Source: Desulfobulbus oralis
GTDB lineage: Bacteria; Desulfobacterota; Desulfobulbia; Desulfobulbales; Desulfobulbaceae
Assembly (NCBI RefSeq): GCF_002952055.1
Contig: NZ_CP021255.1
Location: forward strand, 2,488,001 to 2,552,000
DNA length: 64,000 nucleotides
Reading direction: 5' to 3'
The notes under the pieces are model-generated. The model saw only the letters and a program-made list of their open reading frames with translations. It did no database searches and had not been told where the DNA came from. Position 1 is the first letter of the stretch, and every line of letters starts with the position of its first letter. A program made the position numbers and the translations under genes. Positions 33,394 through 42,230 of the stretch are shown piece after piece.

Positions 33394-33717
33394 TCATTCG
33401 ACGATGTCTTTCCCGTTGATCTCGAGCCGGTGACCTTCGCCGCCATCAAAGATGACCTTGTAGTCGGTCTTCGGCTTGTCGAAAACAAATTCGCTGTTTG
33501 CGCTCATCTGTCCATCGATCAGCACCTTGCCCGCGCTGTCTTCGACGCGCATCTTCACGCCAGAGGCGGAGGAGCCGTCGGAAAAGCCGCCTTCGCAGGT
33601 GATCGTGCCGTCGCCGTTGTCATAACAGGAGCACAGGGGGGTATGGGCCCAAGCCTGGACTGCCACGAAGAGGAATGACATCGCAGCAGCCAACAACAAC
33701 ATCTTTTTTGTGAACAT
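33394..33717 (-). CDS. Small exported protein at the head of the feo-linked group
   Basis: A 107-residue protein with a signal peptide (MFTKKMLLLAAAMSFLFVAV) cleaved near AWA-HTP, so its mature form also starts with His. The CSCYDNGDGTITCEGGFSDG block has three Cys and an Asp/Gly loop; the rest looks like a small Ig-type fold. AAGGAGG lies eight bases before the ATG at 33717. It was not recognised as a named family; context suggests metal handling. Confidence 0.8.
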   Translation of the reverse strand: MFTKKMLLLAAAMSFLFVAVQAWAHTPLCSCYDNGDGTITCEGGFSDGSSASGVKMRVEDSAGKVLIDGQMSANSEFVFDKPKTDYKVIFDGGEGHRLEINGKDIVE

Positions 33718-33932
33718 CTTTCTTTCCTCCTTCCTGATAGCTGATGATGAAAAACAGGCCGATGGAAGCTCAATGCCGCGCCCGGCTCGCCGCCGAAGTG
33801 CTGCCAGCGCTTCCGGACAGTGGGACGAAAAAGGCCTCATTTTCTAGAACTTAAATATATTAGCCAAAGGCAATTTTAGCAGCAGAATGATCTACCCTTC
33901 CGGTTTTGTCAACTGTTTTTCACGGCACCTGC

Positions 33933-33950
33933 AAAACGCCAGGATGGCGT
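33933..33950 (-). terminator. Short terminator after the siderophore-type ABC genes
   Basis: On the minus strand ACGCCA, loop TCC, TGGCGT, then TTTGC. The stem is only 6 bp and the T-run is short. It lies 30 bases past the ABC gene stop. Confidence 0.45.
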
Positions 33951-33980
33951 GCGCGAATTCCTGAAACGCTTCAGCGCGCC

Positions 33981-35720
33981 TCAGTCTCCGGTCAGGCTCC
34001 AGCCCACGGACTCGTTCTGCAGGGTCCAGAGCCGCGCGTAGAGCCCGCCGCGCTCCAGAAGCTCCGCATGGCGGCCCTGGTCCACCACGCGCCCCGCCTC
34101 CATCACCACGATGTTGTCCGCGTTCTGGGTCGTGCGCAGCTTATGGGCGATCACCACCACGGTGCGCCCCTCCACCAGCGCGTTGACGGCCCGCTGCACC
34201 TCCACCTCGTTCTCCGGGTCCAGGCTCGCCGTGGCCTCGTCCAGCAGGACGACCGGCGCGTTCTTGAGCAGCGCCCGGGCGATGGAGATCCGCTGCTTCT
34301 CCCCGCCAGAGAGGGTGGAGCCGCCCTCCCCCACCATCGTGTCGTAGCCCTGGGGCAGCCGCATGATGAAGTCGTGGGCGCAGGCCCGCTTCGCCGCCTC
34401 CTCCACCTCGGCCTCCGTCGCCCCCTCACGTCCGAAGGCGATGTTGTTCCGCACCGTGTCCCGGAACAGGTACACGTCCTGGAAGACGAAGGATATCCGC
34501 CGCATCAGTTTCTCCGGATCCAGCCCGCGCTCGTCCGCGCCGCCGAAGAGCACCGTCCCGGACTGCGGGTCGTAGAAGCGGGCCATGACCTTCATCAGGG
34601 TTGTCTTTCCGCACCCCGACGGGCCCACCAGCGCGGTCAGCTTCCCCTGCGGAAACGTCAGGCTCACGTCCCGAAGCACAGGCTCGCCGCCGTAGCCGAA
34701 CGTGACGTTCTTCAGCTCGATGTCGTGCCGCTCGGGCGCGTCGCCCTCCCCGCTCATCTCGGGCTCCTCCATCAGGCGAAGGATGCGCTTTCCGGCCTGG
34801 GTGGAATAGCGGAAGACGAAGAAGTTGAGCAGCGCCGCCGTCAGGGGGTCGTACACGCGCGTCCCGACGATGAGGAATGCGACAAAGGTCAGGGGGTCGA
34901 GGGTCCCGCCGATCATCAGGTGCACACCCAGCACGATCATCAGGGTCAGCCCCAGGCGGATCAGGGAGATCGCCAGCATGGCGAAGGGACCCAGGGCCGC
35001 CTCGATGCGGATGCTCTCCCGCATGAAGCCCTGGAAGGCGCTCTCCATCCGGGCAAAGCGCTCCCCCGTCAGATTGCAGGCCTTGATGACGCGGATGCCG
35101 TTCATGTACTCCTGAATGCGGTTCCCCGCGTCGATCTTGGCCCGCATGTGCTTCTGGCTCAGCCGGTTCTGGAGCCTCGTCGAGAGCAGGAGCACCAGGG
35201 CCCCGGCCGGGAGCGAGACGAACATGGCGATGGCCATGGGCGGGTTCCAGAAGCACAGGCCCACGAAGGCGATGACGGGCAGGACGAGGCCGCCGACCAT
35301 CTGTGGCACCTGATGGGAGATCGCGGTCTCCAGCAGCAGGAAGTCGCCCATGATCATGTTCACGAGGTCGCCGGGGTCGCGCCGGGCAAAGTAGCCCAGC
35401 GGGAGCTTGCGCAGCTTCTCCGCCAGCTCGACCCGCCCCCGGGCCGAGGCGCTGTAGGCGTCCCGGTAACAGGCCCGGTAGGCTGGCACCTCCGCGGCAT
35501 ACATCACAATCAGCCAGCCAAACAGCAAGGCGCACAGCCCCCACAGCTTCGCCATATCCGGCGCGCCGCCGGCCGACCAGGCTGCGAACACGATATGCAC
35601 CACCTCGATGGAGATGCCGAAGGGAACGATGTTCACCAGATAGGAGAGGATCGTGTACCAGAGCGATTTGCGCAGTTTTTTGGGATGCCCTGCCGTTACT
35701 GCCCGCAACATGTCCTTCAT
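33981..35720 (-). CDS. ABC transporter half-protein, siderophore type (second gene)
   Basis: A 579-residue fused membrane and ATPase half-transporter. The six-helix domain fills residues 1 to about 320. The ATPase follows with Walker A GPSGCGKTT, signature LSGGEKQR and Walker B VVLLDEATASLD. Its ATG overlaps the stop of the partner gene by ATGA, so the two form a heterodimer operon. The pair has the build of YbtPQ/IrtAB-type siderophore importers, and the iron genes next door support that. An exporter role is the main alternative. Sampled G+C is 67-75%, above the neighbours. Confidence 0.85.
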   Translation of the reverse strand: MKDMLRAVTAGHPKKLRKSLWYTILSYLVNIVPFGISIEVVHIVFAAWSAGGAPDMAKLWGLCALLFGWLIVMYAAEVPAYRACYRDAYSASARGRVELAEKLRKLPLGYFARRDPGDLVNMIMGDFLLLETAISHQVPQMVGGLVLPVIAFVGLCFWNPPMAIAMFVSLPAGALVLLLSTRLQNRLSQKHMRAKIDAGNRIQEYMNGIRVIKACNLTGERFARMESAFQGFMRESIRIEAALGPFAMLAISLIRLGLTLMIVLGVHLMIGGTLDPLTFVAFLIVGTRVYDPLTAALLNFFVFRYSTQAGKRILRLMEEPEMSGEGDAPERHDIELKNVTFGYGGEPVLRDVSLTFPQGKLTALVGPSGCGKTTLMKVMARFYDPQSGTVLFGGADERGLDPEKLMRRISFVFQDVYLFRDTVRNNIAFGREGATEAEVEEAAKRACAHDFIMRLPQGYDTMVGEGGSTLSGGEKQRISIARALLKNAPVVLLDEATASLDPENEVEVQRAVNALVEGRTVVVIAHKLRTTQNADNIVVMEAGRVVDQGRHAELLERGGLYARLWTLQNESVGWSLTGD

Positions 35721-37546
35721 GCCGCCCCCTCCTTCGTACTCCTGCCGAGCCGCCAGCTCTCCGCCCCGACATAGGCCCGCCACATGCGGGCGTAGAGCCC
35801 GTCTGCCGCCAGCAGCTCGTCGTGCCGCCCCCGTTCCTCGAGGCGCCCCTCCTGCAGCACCAGGATCTGCTCGGCCCTTCGGATCGAGGAGAGCCGGTGT
35901 GCGATCACCAGCACCGTCTTGCCCTTGATGAGCGCCGTCAGGGCCCTCTGGATCTCGAACTCGTTCTCCGGATCGGCAAAGGCCGTCGCCTCGTCCAGCA
36001 CCAGGATGGGCGCGTTCTTCAGGACGGCCCGGGCGATGCAGACGCGCTGCTCCTCCCCGCCGGACAGGTAGACGCCGCCCGAGCCGATGAGGGTGCCGTA
36101 GCCCTGGGGCAGGCGCTCGATGAACTCGTGGCACTGGGCGGCCCGTGCCGCGGCGATCACCTCGTCGTCCGTCGCCTCCGGCCGCCCGAGCCGGATGTTG
36201 TTCATCACGGAGTCGAAGAACAGGAAGTTGTCCTGGAACACGAACGACACCGTGTCCATCAGCGTCTCGTTCGGGATGTCCCAGACGTCCACGCCCCCGA
36301 TGAGGATCTCTCCTTCCCCCTCCCCCAGGTCCCAGAAGCGTGGGATCAGGCTGGCGACGGTGGATTTGCCCCCGCCCGATGGGCCCACGAGGGCAGTCAC
36401 CCTCCCCTCCTCCGCATGAAAGGAAACGGACGACAGGGCCTGGGCCCGCGTGGAGAGGGCGCTCGCGTTTTCCGGTCCCTCCGCCTCGTAGGAAAAGCTC
36501 ACGTCCCGGAACTCCACGTCGAAGCGCTCCGGAATCCTGGGCCTTGCGGGCTCAGACACGGGCCTGCGTGCCATCACGGCCTCGATGCGTTCCACGCCCT
36601 CGTCGATCTGGCGGCTCTGCATGGCCAGCATCGTCAGACTCATCATGGGCGAGGCCGCACCCGGGGCCATCACCACGAAGAACAGGAAGCTCAGCGCCAG
36701 TGCCCGGCTTCCCGGATCGTTTTGAATCATCAGGAGTCCCACGGGCAGCAGGAAGGTGAAGAAGGAGCTGGCTACGACCTTGAACAGGATATAGCCGCGC
36801 TCATAGCGGTCGGTGAACTGGAGACAGAAAGCGCTATAGGCCTGGATGTCGTCGCAAAGACCCCGAAAGGACTGCACGGTGCGGCCGAAGACCTTGACCA
36901 CCTGCATGCCCCGGACATACTGCACCGCCGAGGCGTTGACCCGCTCCAGCGAATCGTAGTACTGTTTGAGGGCGTCCTTGCCCTGCGCGCCAAACCACAG
37001 CGAAGCCTGCATGAAAAGCGCTGCGGCAAACGCGCCCAGGCAGGCCAGAGCCAGGGGGAAGCTGAGCCAGAGCAGCGCTCCGGCCAGAATCAGCGTCGTA
37101 GCCAGCGCGTCGACCAGTTCCGGAATGCGGTGGGCCACGAAGAGCTCGATGTCCTCGACGTTCTGCTCCATCGTCTTCTTGACCGCGCCGATGGTGGTGC
37201 CCGAGAGGAAGCCCAGCGGCAGCCTGCCGATGTGGCGGGCGAGGCCCATTCGGATGCCGTACAGAATCCGGAACGCAGCCACGTGCGAGACTATCAGGGA
37301 CGCATAGCGAACGACGAAGCCCAGCACCATGGCCCCAAAGGCGATCAAAGCCTGGCGGCCGAAGAAAGCGGCGTTCTCCGGGCCAGCTCCCCGCGCCAAA
37401 AGCTCGCCCAGGATGCGGTACACGCTCAGGAAGGGCACCAGCATCAGCGCCGCGCTGAGTGCCGAGAGCACGCAGGAGAGCATCACCAGTCCTCGTCGTT
37501 CCCCGGCAATTGCCAGCAGCCGGGTCATGCCGCTCTTTTTTTTCAT
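35717..37546 (-). CDS. ABC transporter half-protein, siderophore type (first gene)
   Basis: A 609-residue partner of the next gene, also membrane domain plus ATPase. Walker A is GPSGGGKST and Walker B is ILVLDEATAFADPENE; the F-A-D-P-E-N-E ending is characteristic of the YbtPQ/IrtAB iron-siderophore subgroup. The signature is LSGGEEQR, an unusual Glu at the fifth place. GGGGAGG precedes the ATG. The gene is GC-rich, which hints at acquisition from another lineage. Confidence 0.86.
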   Translation of the reverse strand: MKKKSGMTRLLAIAGERRGLVMLSCVLSALSAALMLVPFLSVYRILGELLARGAGPENAAFFGRQALIAFGAMVLGFVVRYASLIVSHVAAFRILYGIRMGLARHIGRLPLGFLSGTTIGAVKKTMEQNVEDIELFVAHRIPELVDALATTLILAGALLWLSFPLALACLGAFAAALFMQASLWFGAQGKDALKQYYDSLERVNASAVQYVRGMQVVKVFGRTVQSFRGLCDDIQAYSAFCLQFTDRYERGYILFKVVASSFFTFLLPVGLLMIQNDPGSRALALSFLFFVVMAPGAASPMMSLTMLAMQSRQIDEGVERIEAVMARRPVSEPARPRIPERFDVEFRDVSFSYEAEGPENASALSTRAQALSSVSFHAEEGRVTALVGPSGGGKSTVASLIPRFWDLGEGEGEILIGGVDVWDIPNETLMDTVSFVFQDNFLFFDSVMNNIRLGRPEATDDEVIAAARAAQCHEFIERLPQGYGTLIGSGGVYLSGGEEQRVCIARAVLKNAPILVLDEATAFADPENEFEIQRALTALIKGKTVLVIAHRLSSIRRAEQILVLQEGRLEERGRHDELLAADGLYARMWRAYVGAESWRLGRSTKEGAA

Positions 37547-38176
37547 GGATGCCTCCCCGGAAAAACAGGAGCGGATCTGCCAGGCATCATGGCCAGATGC
37601 GCCTGACCTTCAAGCTGCGCAAGGGCAGACCCAATCCCTTTATAGGCAGTATGATGACAGCCGGAAAAAATTACAATACCAAAACATAATTTTTCTTGCC
37701 TAAAAATTTCCCCTGTTCTTTTCGCTGGTTTTTCCGGAAGGGGATACCTTTGCCGTGCTCCATTGGGATGGAGCGCCCTGCCCCTTCGCGTCGTCCGGGG
37801 CGTTTGGTGCAGGAAGCCCAGAAGCAGCCGCCTCTGCACAGGGGCTTTGCGGGACGGCTCCCTTGCGCCGGTCTGCGTGGAAAGCTTGTTCCATGCCGGG
37901 TGACTGCGGGACTTGGCAGGATCCTCCGGCTCTCTGTTCGCGGCTGCACTCGGTTCTGCCGGAACGCTGCCTTGTACAGTACGGCTCGCCGCTGACCCTG
38001 CACTGGAGGGAGGTAGTGCCGCCTGCGCAACAGATCGATTTTTGGGGGCTGTTTGCAAGGGCAAGAGGGTATCCTGCGCGGCGCTGACTGTGCAACGGGC
38101 TCTGAGGGCGCCCATCCGCATGGCCGGCTGCCCGCTCAGGGGTGGCAGCCGCTTCCTGAAACTGCCGTGGCGGGCC
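37547..38176. other. 630-base stretch without a supported gene
   Basis: Several overlapping short frames are open on both strands but none shows a family motif or a good ribosome binding site. The promoter of the ABC genes should lie in the AT-rich part near 37600-37700 (a TATAAA occurs on the minus strand near 37640). A plus frame at 37755-38087 is the least unlikely coding frame; I could not assign it. Confidence 0.4.
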
Positions 38177-39142
38177 TTAGGCCAAGGAGTCCAGGCAACG
38201 GCCGATATCTCCGGTCGTGGTGCAGGTCAGCACCTTTTGCCGGGCCGTGGCCGCACCGTTCAGGCCGGCGAGAAAACGGCAGACCTGGTTCCGGATGCGA
38301 AAGAGAACCCGCTCCACCGGCAGATAGGCCTCACACAGGGCCAGATAGCGATGCAGGAGCGGCAGGCGGCCGGCAAGCGTCTGCGGCCGCTCCCGGCCGG
38401 CAAAGAGCCAGGGGTTGCCGAGCGCTCCCCGGCCCACCATGACCGCCGCACAGGCACTGGCCTGAAGTCGTTCCTGCGCGGTGGCGAAGCTGTCGATATC
38501 ACCATTGCCAATGACCGGGATGCGCACTGCCTCCCGCACGGCCCGTACCAGGCTCCAGTCTGCCTGACCGCCAAAGGCCTGGGCCCAGGTACGGCCATGA
38601 ATCGTCAGAAAGGCCGCGCCCGCATCTTCGGCCATGCGGGCGAATGAGACGGCGTTCAGATGCGCCGCGTCCCTGCCGCTGCGGAACTTGACCGAGACCG
38701 GCAGGGAACTGGCCGCGCACACCGCCTGGATGATGGCGGCCGCCCGTTCCGGCTCGCTCATCAACGCTGCGCCCGCCCCCCGCCTCGTGACTTTGCGCAC
38801 CGGGCAGCCCATGTTCAGATCGATGCCATCCACCGGCAACTCGCAGATCCGGGCAGCGGCAGCGGCCATGATGTCGGGCTCGGCGCCGAAGAGCTGCACG
38901 ACAAGGGGACGCTCTTCCGGAACGCTCTGCAGCATGGCCGCGCTTTTCTTCTGCCCCTGATGCAGACCGTGGGAGCTGACCATTTCGGAGAAGACCAGCC
39001 CTGCCCCCAGCTCACGGCACAGGAGCCGGAAAGGCAGGTCGGTATAACCGGCCAGCGGGGCCAGCACTAGTCGGCTTTGCAGGTGCAGCCTGCCCACAAC
39101 AGGAAAGGGCGCCGGAGAGGCGCCCTGAAGGATACGGAACAT
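38177..39142 (-). CDS. dusB: tRNA-dihydrouridine synthase (DusB-like)
   Basis: A 321-residue FMN enzyme that reduces uridines in tRNA D-loops. Visible motifs are VLAPLAGYTDLPFR near residue 26, the GIDLNMGCPVRKVTRRGAGA block with the catalytic Cys near residue 112, KFRSG, TIHGRT and the FMN-phosphate block VIGNGDI...VMVGRGALGNPWLF. It is last in the leuS-lptE-dusB run, 11 bases after lptE, and lacks an obvious Shine-Dalgarno. Confidence 0.92.
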   Translation of the reverse strand: MFRILQGASPAPFPVVGRLHLQSRLVLAPLAGYTDLPFRLLCRELGAGLVFSEMVSSHGLHQGQKKSAAMLQSVPEERPLVVQLFGAEPDIMAAAAARICELPVDGIDLNMGCPVRKVTRRGAGAALMSEPERAAAIIQAVCAASSLPVSVKFRSGRDAAHLNAVSFARMAEDAGAAFLTIHGRTWAQAFGGQADWSLVRAVREAVRIPVIGNGDIDSFATAQERLQASACAAVMVGRGALGNPWLFAGRERPQTLAGRLPLLHRYLALCEAYLPVERVLFRIRNQVCRFLAGLNGAATARQKVLTCTTTGDIGRCLDSLA

Positions 39143-39153
39143 GGTGCTGCGGC

Positions 39154-39711
39154 CTATTCGGCAAACTGGCCCTTGCCGGATGTGGGTTCCTTTGCCTGCT
39201 GGCGGCGAATACGGTGCAGCGTGCCCATGTAGATGTCTTCGGCAATATCGTCCACGATCTCGCGCAGGGCCAGCTCATCGCCCGCGGCACTGATTTTTTT
39301 CTCCGTATAGTCGGCGGTGTAGAGCTTGCTCGGCACCTCCCAGACGATCTTGCCGCTCTTCAGATCCTTCAGCACGTAGCGCACCACCAGCTTGACGTTG
39401 ACGCCCGAGGCCCGGGAGACGCCATCCCAGGAAACGCTGGGCAGATCGATGCCCACGATTTCGCCGGCCAGGATATAGTCGGCTCCGCCCCGTTCCTTGG
39501 TGAGCTGCACGGCTTCCGATTTCTGGAACCAGCGCGCCAGGACCTGATAGATGCGGTTGTCCAGCCCCAGTTTGCTGGTGCGGTTTTCCCAGTCAGGCAT
39601 ATACACCACCTGCTCCGGCCCGTCATACACATGGGGGAAATAGTAGCCGCAACCGGCAAGGGCCAGCAGGGCAATCAAAAGCAGTGCACAAGCAAAGCGG
39701 CCTGATTTCAT
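39154..39711 (-). CDS. lptE: LPS-assembly lipoprotein LptE
   Basis: A 185-residue lipoprotein with the lipobox LAGC near residue 21. After it comes GYYFPHVYDGPEQVVYMPDW and a fold of the LptE family (NRTSKLGLDNRIYQVLARWF). LptE plugs the outer-membrane LptD barrel in LPS export. The position directly downstream of leuS is the same as in many proteobacteria, which supports the name. Confidence 0.87.
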   Translation of the reverse strand: MKSGRFACALLLIALLALAGCGYYFPHVYDGPEQVVYMPDWENRTSKLGLDNRIYQVLARWFQKSEAVQLTKERGGADYILAGEIVGIDLPSVSWDGVSRASGVNVKLVVRYVLKDLKSGKIVWEVPSKLYTADYTEKKISAAGDELALREIVDDIAEDIYMGTLHRIRRQQAKEPTSGKGQFAE

Positions 39712-39747
39712 GGCGATTCCTGTAGGTATGGCACAAAGAGGACAGAT

Positions 39748-42198
39748 TCAGCACACAATGTTAACGAGTTTCCCCGGAACAACAACAATTTTTTTCGGCC
39801 GCTTGCCGGCCAGAAACTGTACGATTTTTTCGTCTGCCAGAGCCATGGCCTGCACAGCCTCGTTGTCCGTGCCCTCGGCAACCAGCACCTTGCCGCGCAG
39901 CTTGCCGTTGACCTGGATGACAATGGTGATTTCGTCTTCTCTGGCCGCCTCGGCGCTGTAGTCGGGCCAGGCGCAGTCGGCCAGCCGGGTCCTGTGGCCG
40001 CTCGCCTCCCAGAGTTCCTCACAGATGTGGGGCGCCATCGGGAAGAGCAGCGTCAGCACGGTTTCCAGCGCCTGGCGCAGCACGGCGCTATCCAGCTTGC
40101 CCGCCTCTTCCGGTACGCCTATGGCATTGACCAGCTCCATCACCCCGGCAATGGCGGTGTTGAAGTGGAAATTGCTCTCTATGCTCTCCGTGACCCGGTG
40201 GATGGTCTGGTGGGTTTTGCGGTATACCTTGCGGGATGCCGGATCCAGCCCCTCGGGCGCCAGTTCCGCCGTGTTCGCGAGGCAGTCCGTGTTCAGCGCG
40301 ATCAGGTGGTGGATTTTGGCCAGAAAACGGGCCGCACCTTCCACGCCCTGGGGGTTCCAGTCCAGATCCCGTTCCGGCGGGGCGGCGAACATGGAGAAGA
40401 GCCGCACCGTGTCGGCCCCGTACTGTTCGATCAGAATGCTCGGGTCTTCCACGTTGCCCCTGGACTTGGACATCTTGGCGCCATTCTTCAGCACCATGCC
40501 CTGGGTGAGCAGGTTGGTAAAGGGTTCGTCGATGCCTACATAGCCCAGATCGCGCAGCATCTTGGCGAAAAAGCGCGAGTAGAGCAGGTGCAGAATGGCG
40601 TGCTCCACGCCCCCGATGTACTGATCCACCGGCAGCCAGCCGGCCGCGGCCTCTTTGTTCACCAGGCCGCCCCGGTAGTCCGGGCACAGGTAGCGCATGT
40701 AGTACCAGGATGATTCGACAAAGGTATCCAGGGTATCGCTCTCCCGCCGGGCCGGGCCGCCACAGACCGGGCAGGCGGTGGCGAGAAAGCTTTCCTGCTG
40801 GTGCAGGGGCTGGTAGCTGTCCGGCAGGACCACCGGCAACTGCTCCTCGGGCACCGGCACAATGCCGCAGTGCGGGCAGTGCACCACCGGAATCGGCGCA
40901 CCCCAGTAGCGCTGGCGGGAAACGCCCCAGTCACGCAGGCGATACGTCACCATGGGGCGGCCAAAGCCCTGCTGCTCGGCGTGCCTGATAATGGCCTGCT
41001 TGGCCTCTTCGGAATCCAGACCACTGAAGGCGCCGGAATTGACCAGGCGGCCTGCCACGGTGCTGGCCGCTGTCATCGTTTCCGGACTCAGGGGCTCGCC
41101 TTCCGCCTGGATCACGATGCGGATGGGCAGACCATAGGCGCGGGCAAAGTCGAAGTCGCGCTGGTCGTGGGCTGGCACGGCCATGACCGCGCCGGTACCG
41201 TATTCCATGAGCACGAAGTTGGCCGCATAGATGGGCACCTGCTCCCCGCTGAAGGGATTGATGCAGTAGCGCCCGGTAAAGACGCCCCGTTTTTCCGGCT
41301 CCTGATCCGGAGTGGCCCGCTGCTTGGCAATCATGGTCTCCTGGATGAAGGCCTGCACGGCCTCGTGCTGCGGCAGGCCCTGGCTCAGGGTTTTCAGCAG
41401 CGGGTGCTCCACGGCCAGGGACATGAAGGTGACACCGAAGATGGTATCCGGGCGGGTGGTAAAAATGCTGATCCTGTCCTCGCTGCCTGCCACCTGAAAG
41501 TCGCAGGAAAGTCCGGTGCTCCTGCCGATCCAGTTGCGCTGCATGGCCACTACCCGCTCCGGCCAACCGCTGAGCCGGTCGAGATCGGCCAGGAGCTCCC
41601 CGGCATAACGGGTGATGTTGAAAAACCAGCCCGGCATTTTCCTGGGCATGACCGGCTGGCCGCAGCGCCAGCAGGCGCCCTCTTCCACCTGCTCCCGGGC
41701 CAGCACGGTCTGACAGCTCTCGCACCAGTTGAGCGTGGTTTCCCTGCGGTAGACCAGGCCTTCTTTCAGCATCTTCAGGAAAAGCTGCTGTTCCCAGCGA
41801 TAGTAGTCCGGCTCGCAGGTGGCCAGCTCCCGCCGCCAGTCGTAGCTCAGGCCAATGGCCCTGAGCTGGCCCCGCATGTAGGCGATGTTGTCCTGCGTCC
41901 AGGCCGCCGGGTGGGTGCCGTGTTTCATGGCCGCATTTTCCGCCGGCAGGCCGAAGGCGTCCCAGCCCATGGGATGCATGACCTGAAAACCCCGCATCCG
42001 CTTGTAGCGGGCGATCACATCGCCGATGGTGTAGTTGCGCACGTGACCCATGTGAATCCGGCCCGAGGGGTAGGGAAACATCTCGAGCACGTAATACTTC
42101 CTGCCGGTCGGAACGTCAGGCACCCGGTCGGGCTCCTCTGCCAGCCAGCGCTGCTGCCACTTGCGTTCTATGGCCTTGAAATCGTAGCGGTCGTTCAT
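39748..42198 (-). CDS. leuS: Leucyl-tRNA synthetase
   Basis: An 816-residue class I synthetase. The HIGH motif is HMGH in FPYPSGRIHMGHVRNY near residue 49. The CP1 editing domain with TTRPDTIFGVTF is near residue 237, and the KMSKS motif is in KNGAKMSKSRGNV near residue 575. The ATG at 42198 (MNDRYDFKAIERKW) has AGGAG five bases upstream. It lies 32 bases after dnaB and leads the leuS-lptE-dusB run. Confidence 0.97.
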   Translation of the reverse strand: MNDRYDFKAIERKWQQRWLAEEPDRVPDVPTGRKYYVLEMFPYPSGRIHMGHVRNYTIGDVIARYKRMRGFQVMHPMGWDAFGLPAENAAMKHGTHPAAWTQDNIAYMRGQLRAIGLSYDWRRELATCEPDYYRWEQQLFLKMLKEGLVYRRETTLNWCESCQTVLAREQVEEGACWRCGQPVMPRKMPGWFFNITRYAGELLADLDRLSGWPERVVAMQRNWIGRSTGLSCDFQVAGSEDRISIFTTRPDTIFGVTFMSLAVEHPLLKTLSQGLPQHEAVQAFIQETMIAKQRATPDQEPEKRGVFTGRYCINPFSGEQVPIYAANFVLMEYGTGAVMAVPAHDQRDFDFARAYGLPIRIVIQAEGEPLSPETMTAASTVAGRLVNSGAFSGLDSEEAKQAIIRHAEQQGFGRPMVTYRLRDWGVSRQRYWGAPIPVVHCPHCGIVPVPEEQLPVVLPDSYQPLHQQESFLATACPVCGGPARRESDTLDTFVESSWYYMRYLCPDYRGGLVNKEAAAGWLPVDQYIGGVEHAILHLLYSRFFAKMLRDLGYVGIDEPFTNLLTQGMVLKNGAKMSKSRGNVEDPSILIEQYGADTVRLFSMFAAPPERDLDWNPQGVEGAARFLAKIHHLIALNTDCLANTAELAPEGLDPASRKVYRKTHQTIHRVTESIESNFHFNTAIAGVMELVNAIGVPEEAGKLDSAVLRQALETVLTLLFPMAPHICEELWEASGHRTRLADCAWPDYSAEAAREDEITIVIQVNGKLRGKVLVAEGTDNEAVQAMALADEKIVQFLAGKRPKKIVVVPGKLVNIVC

Positions 42199-42230
42199 CT
42201 TGACTCCTGCAGACAAAAAAGTTCACCCCA

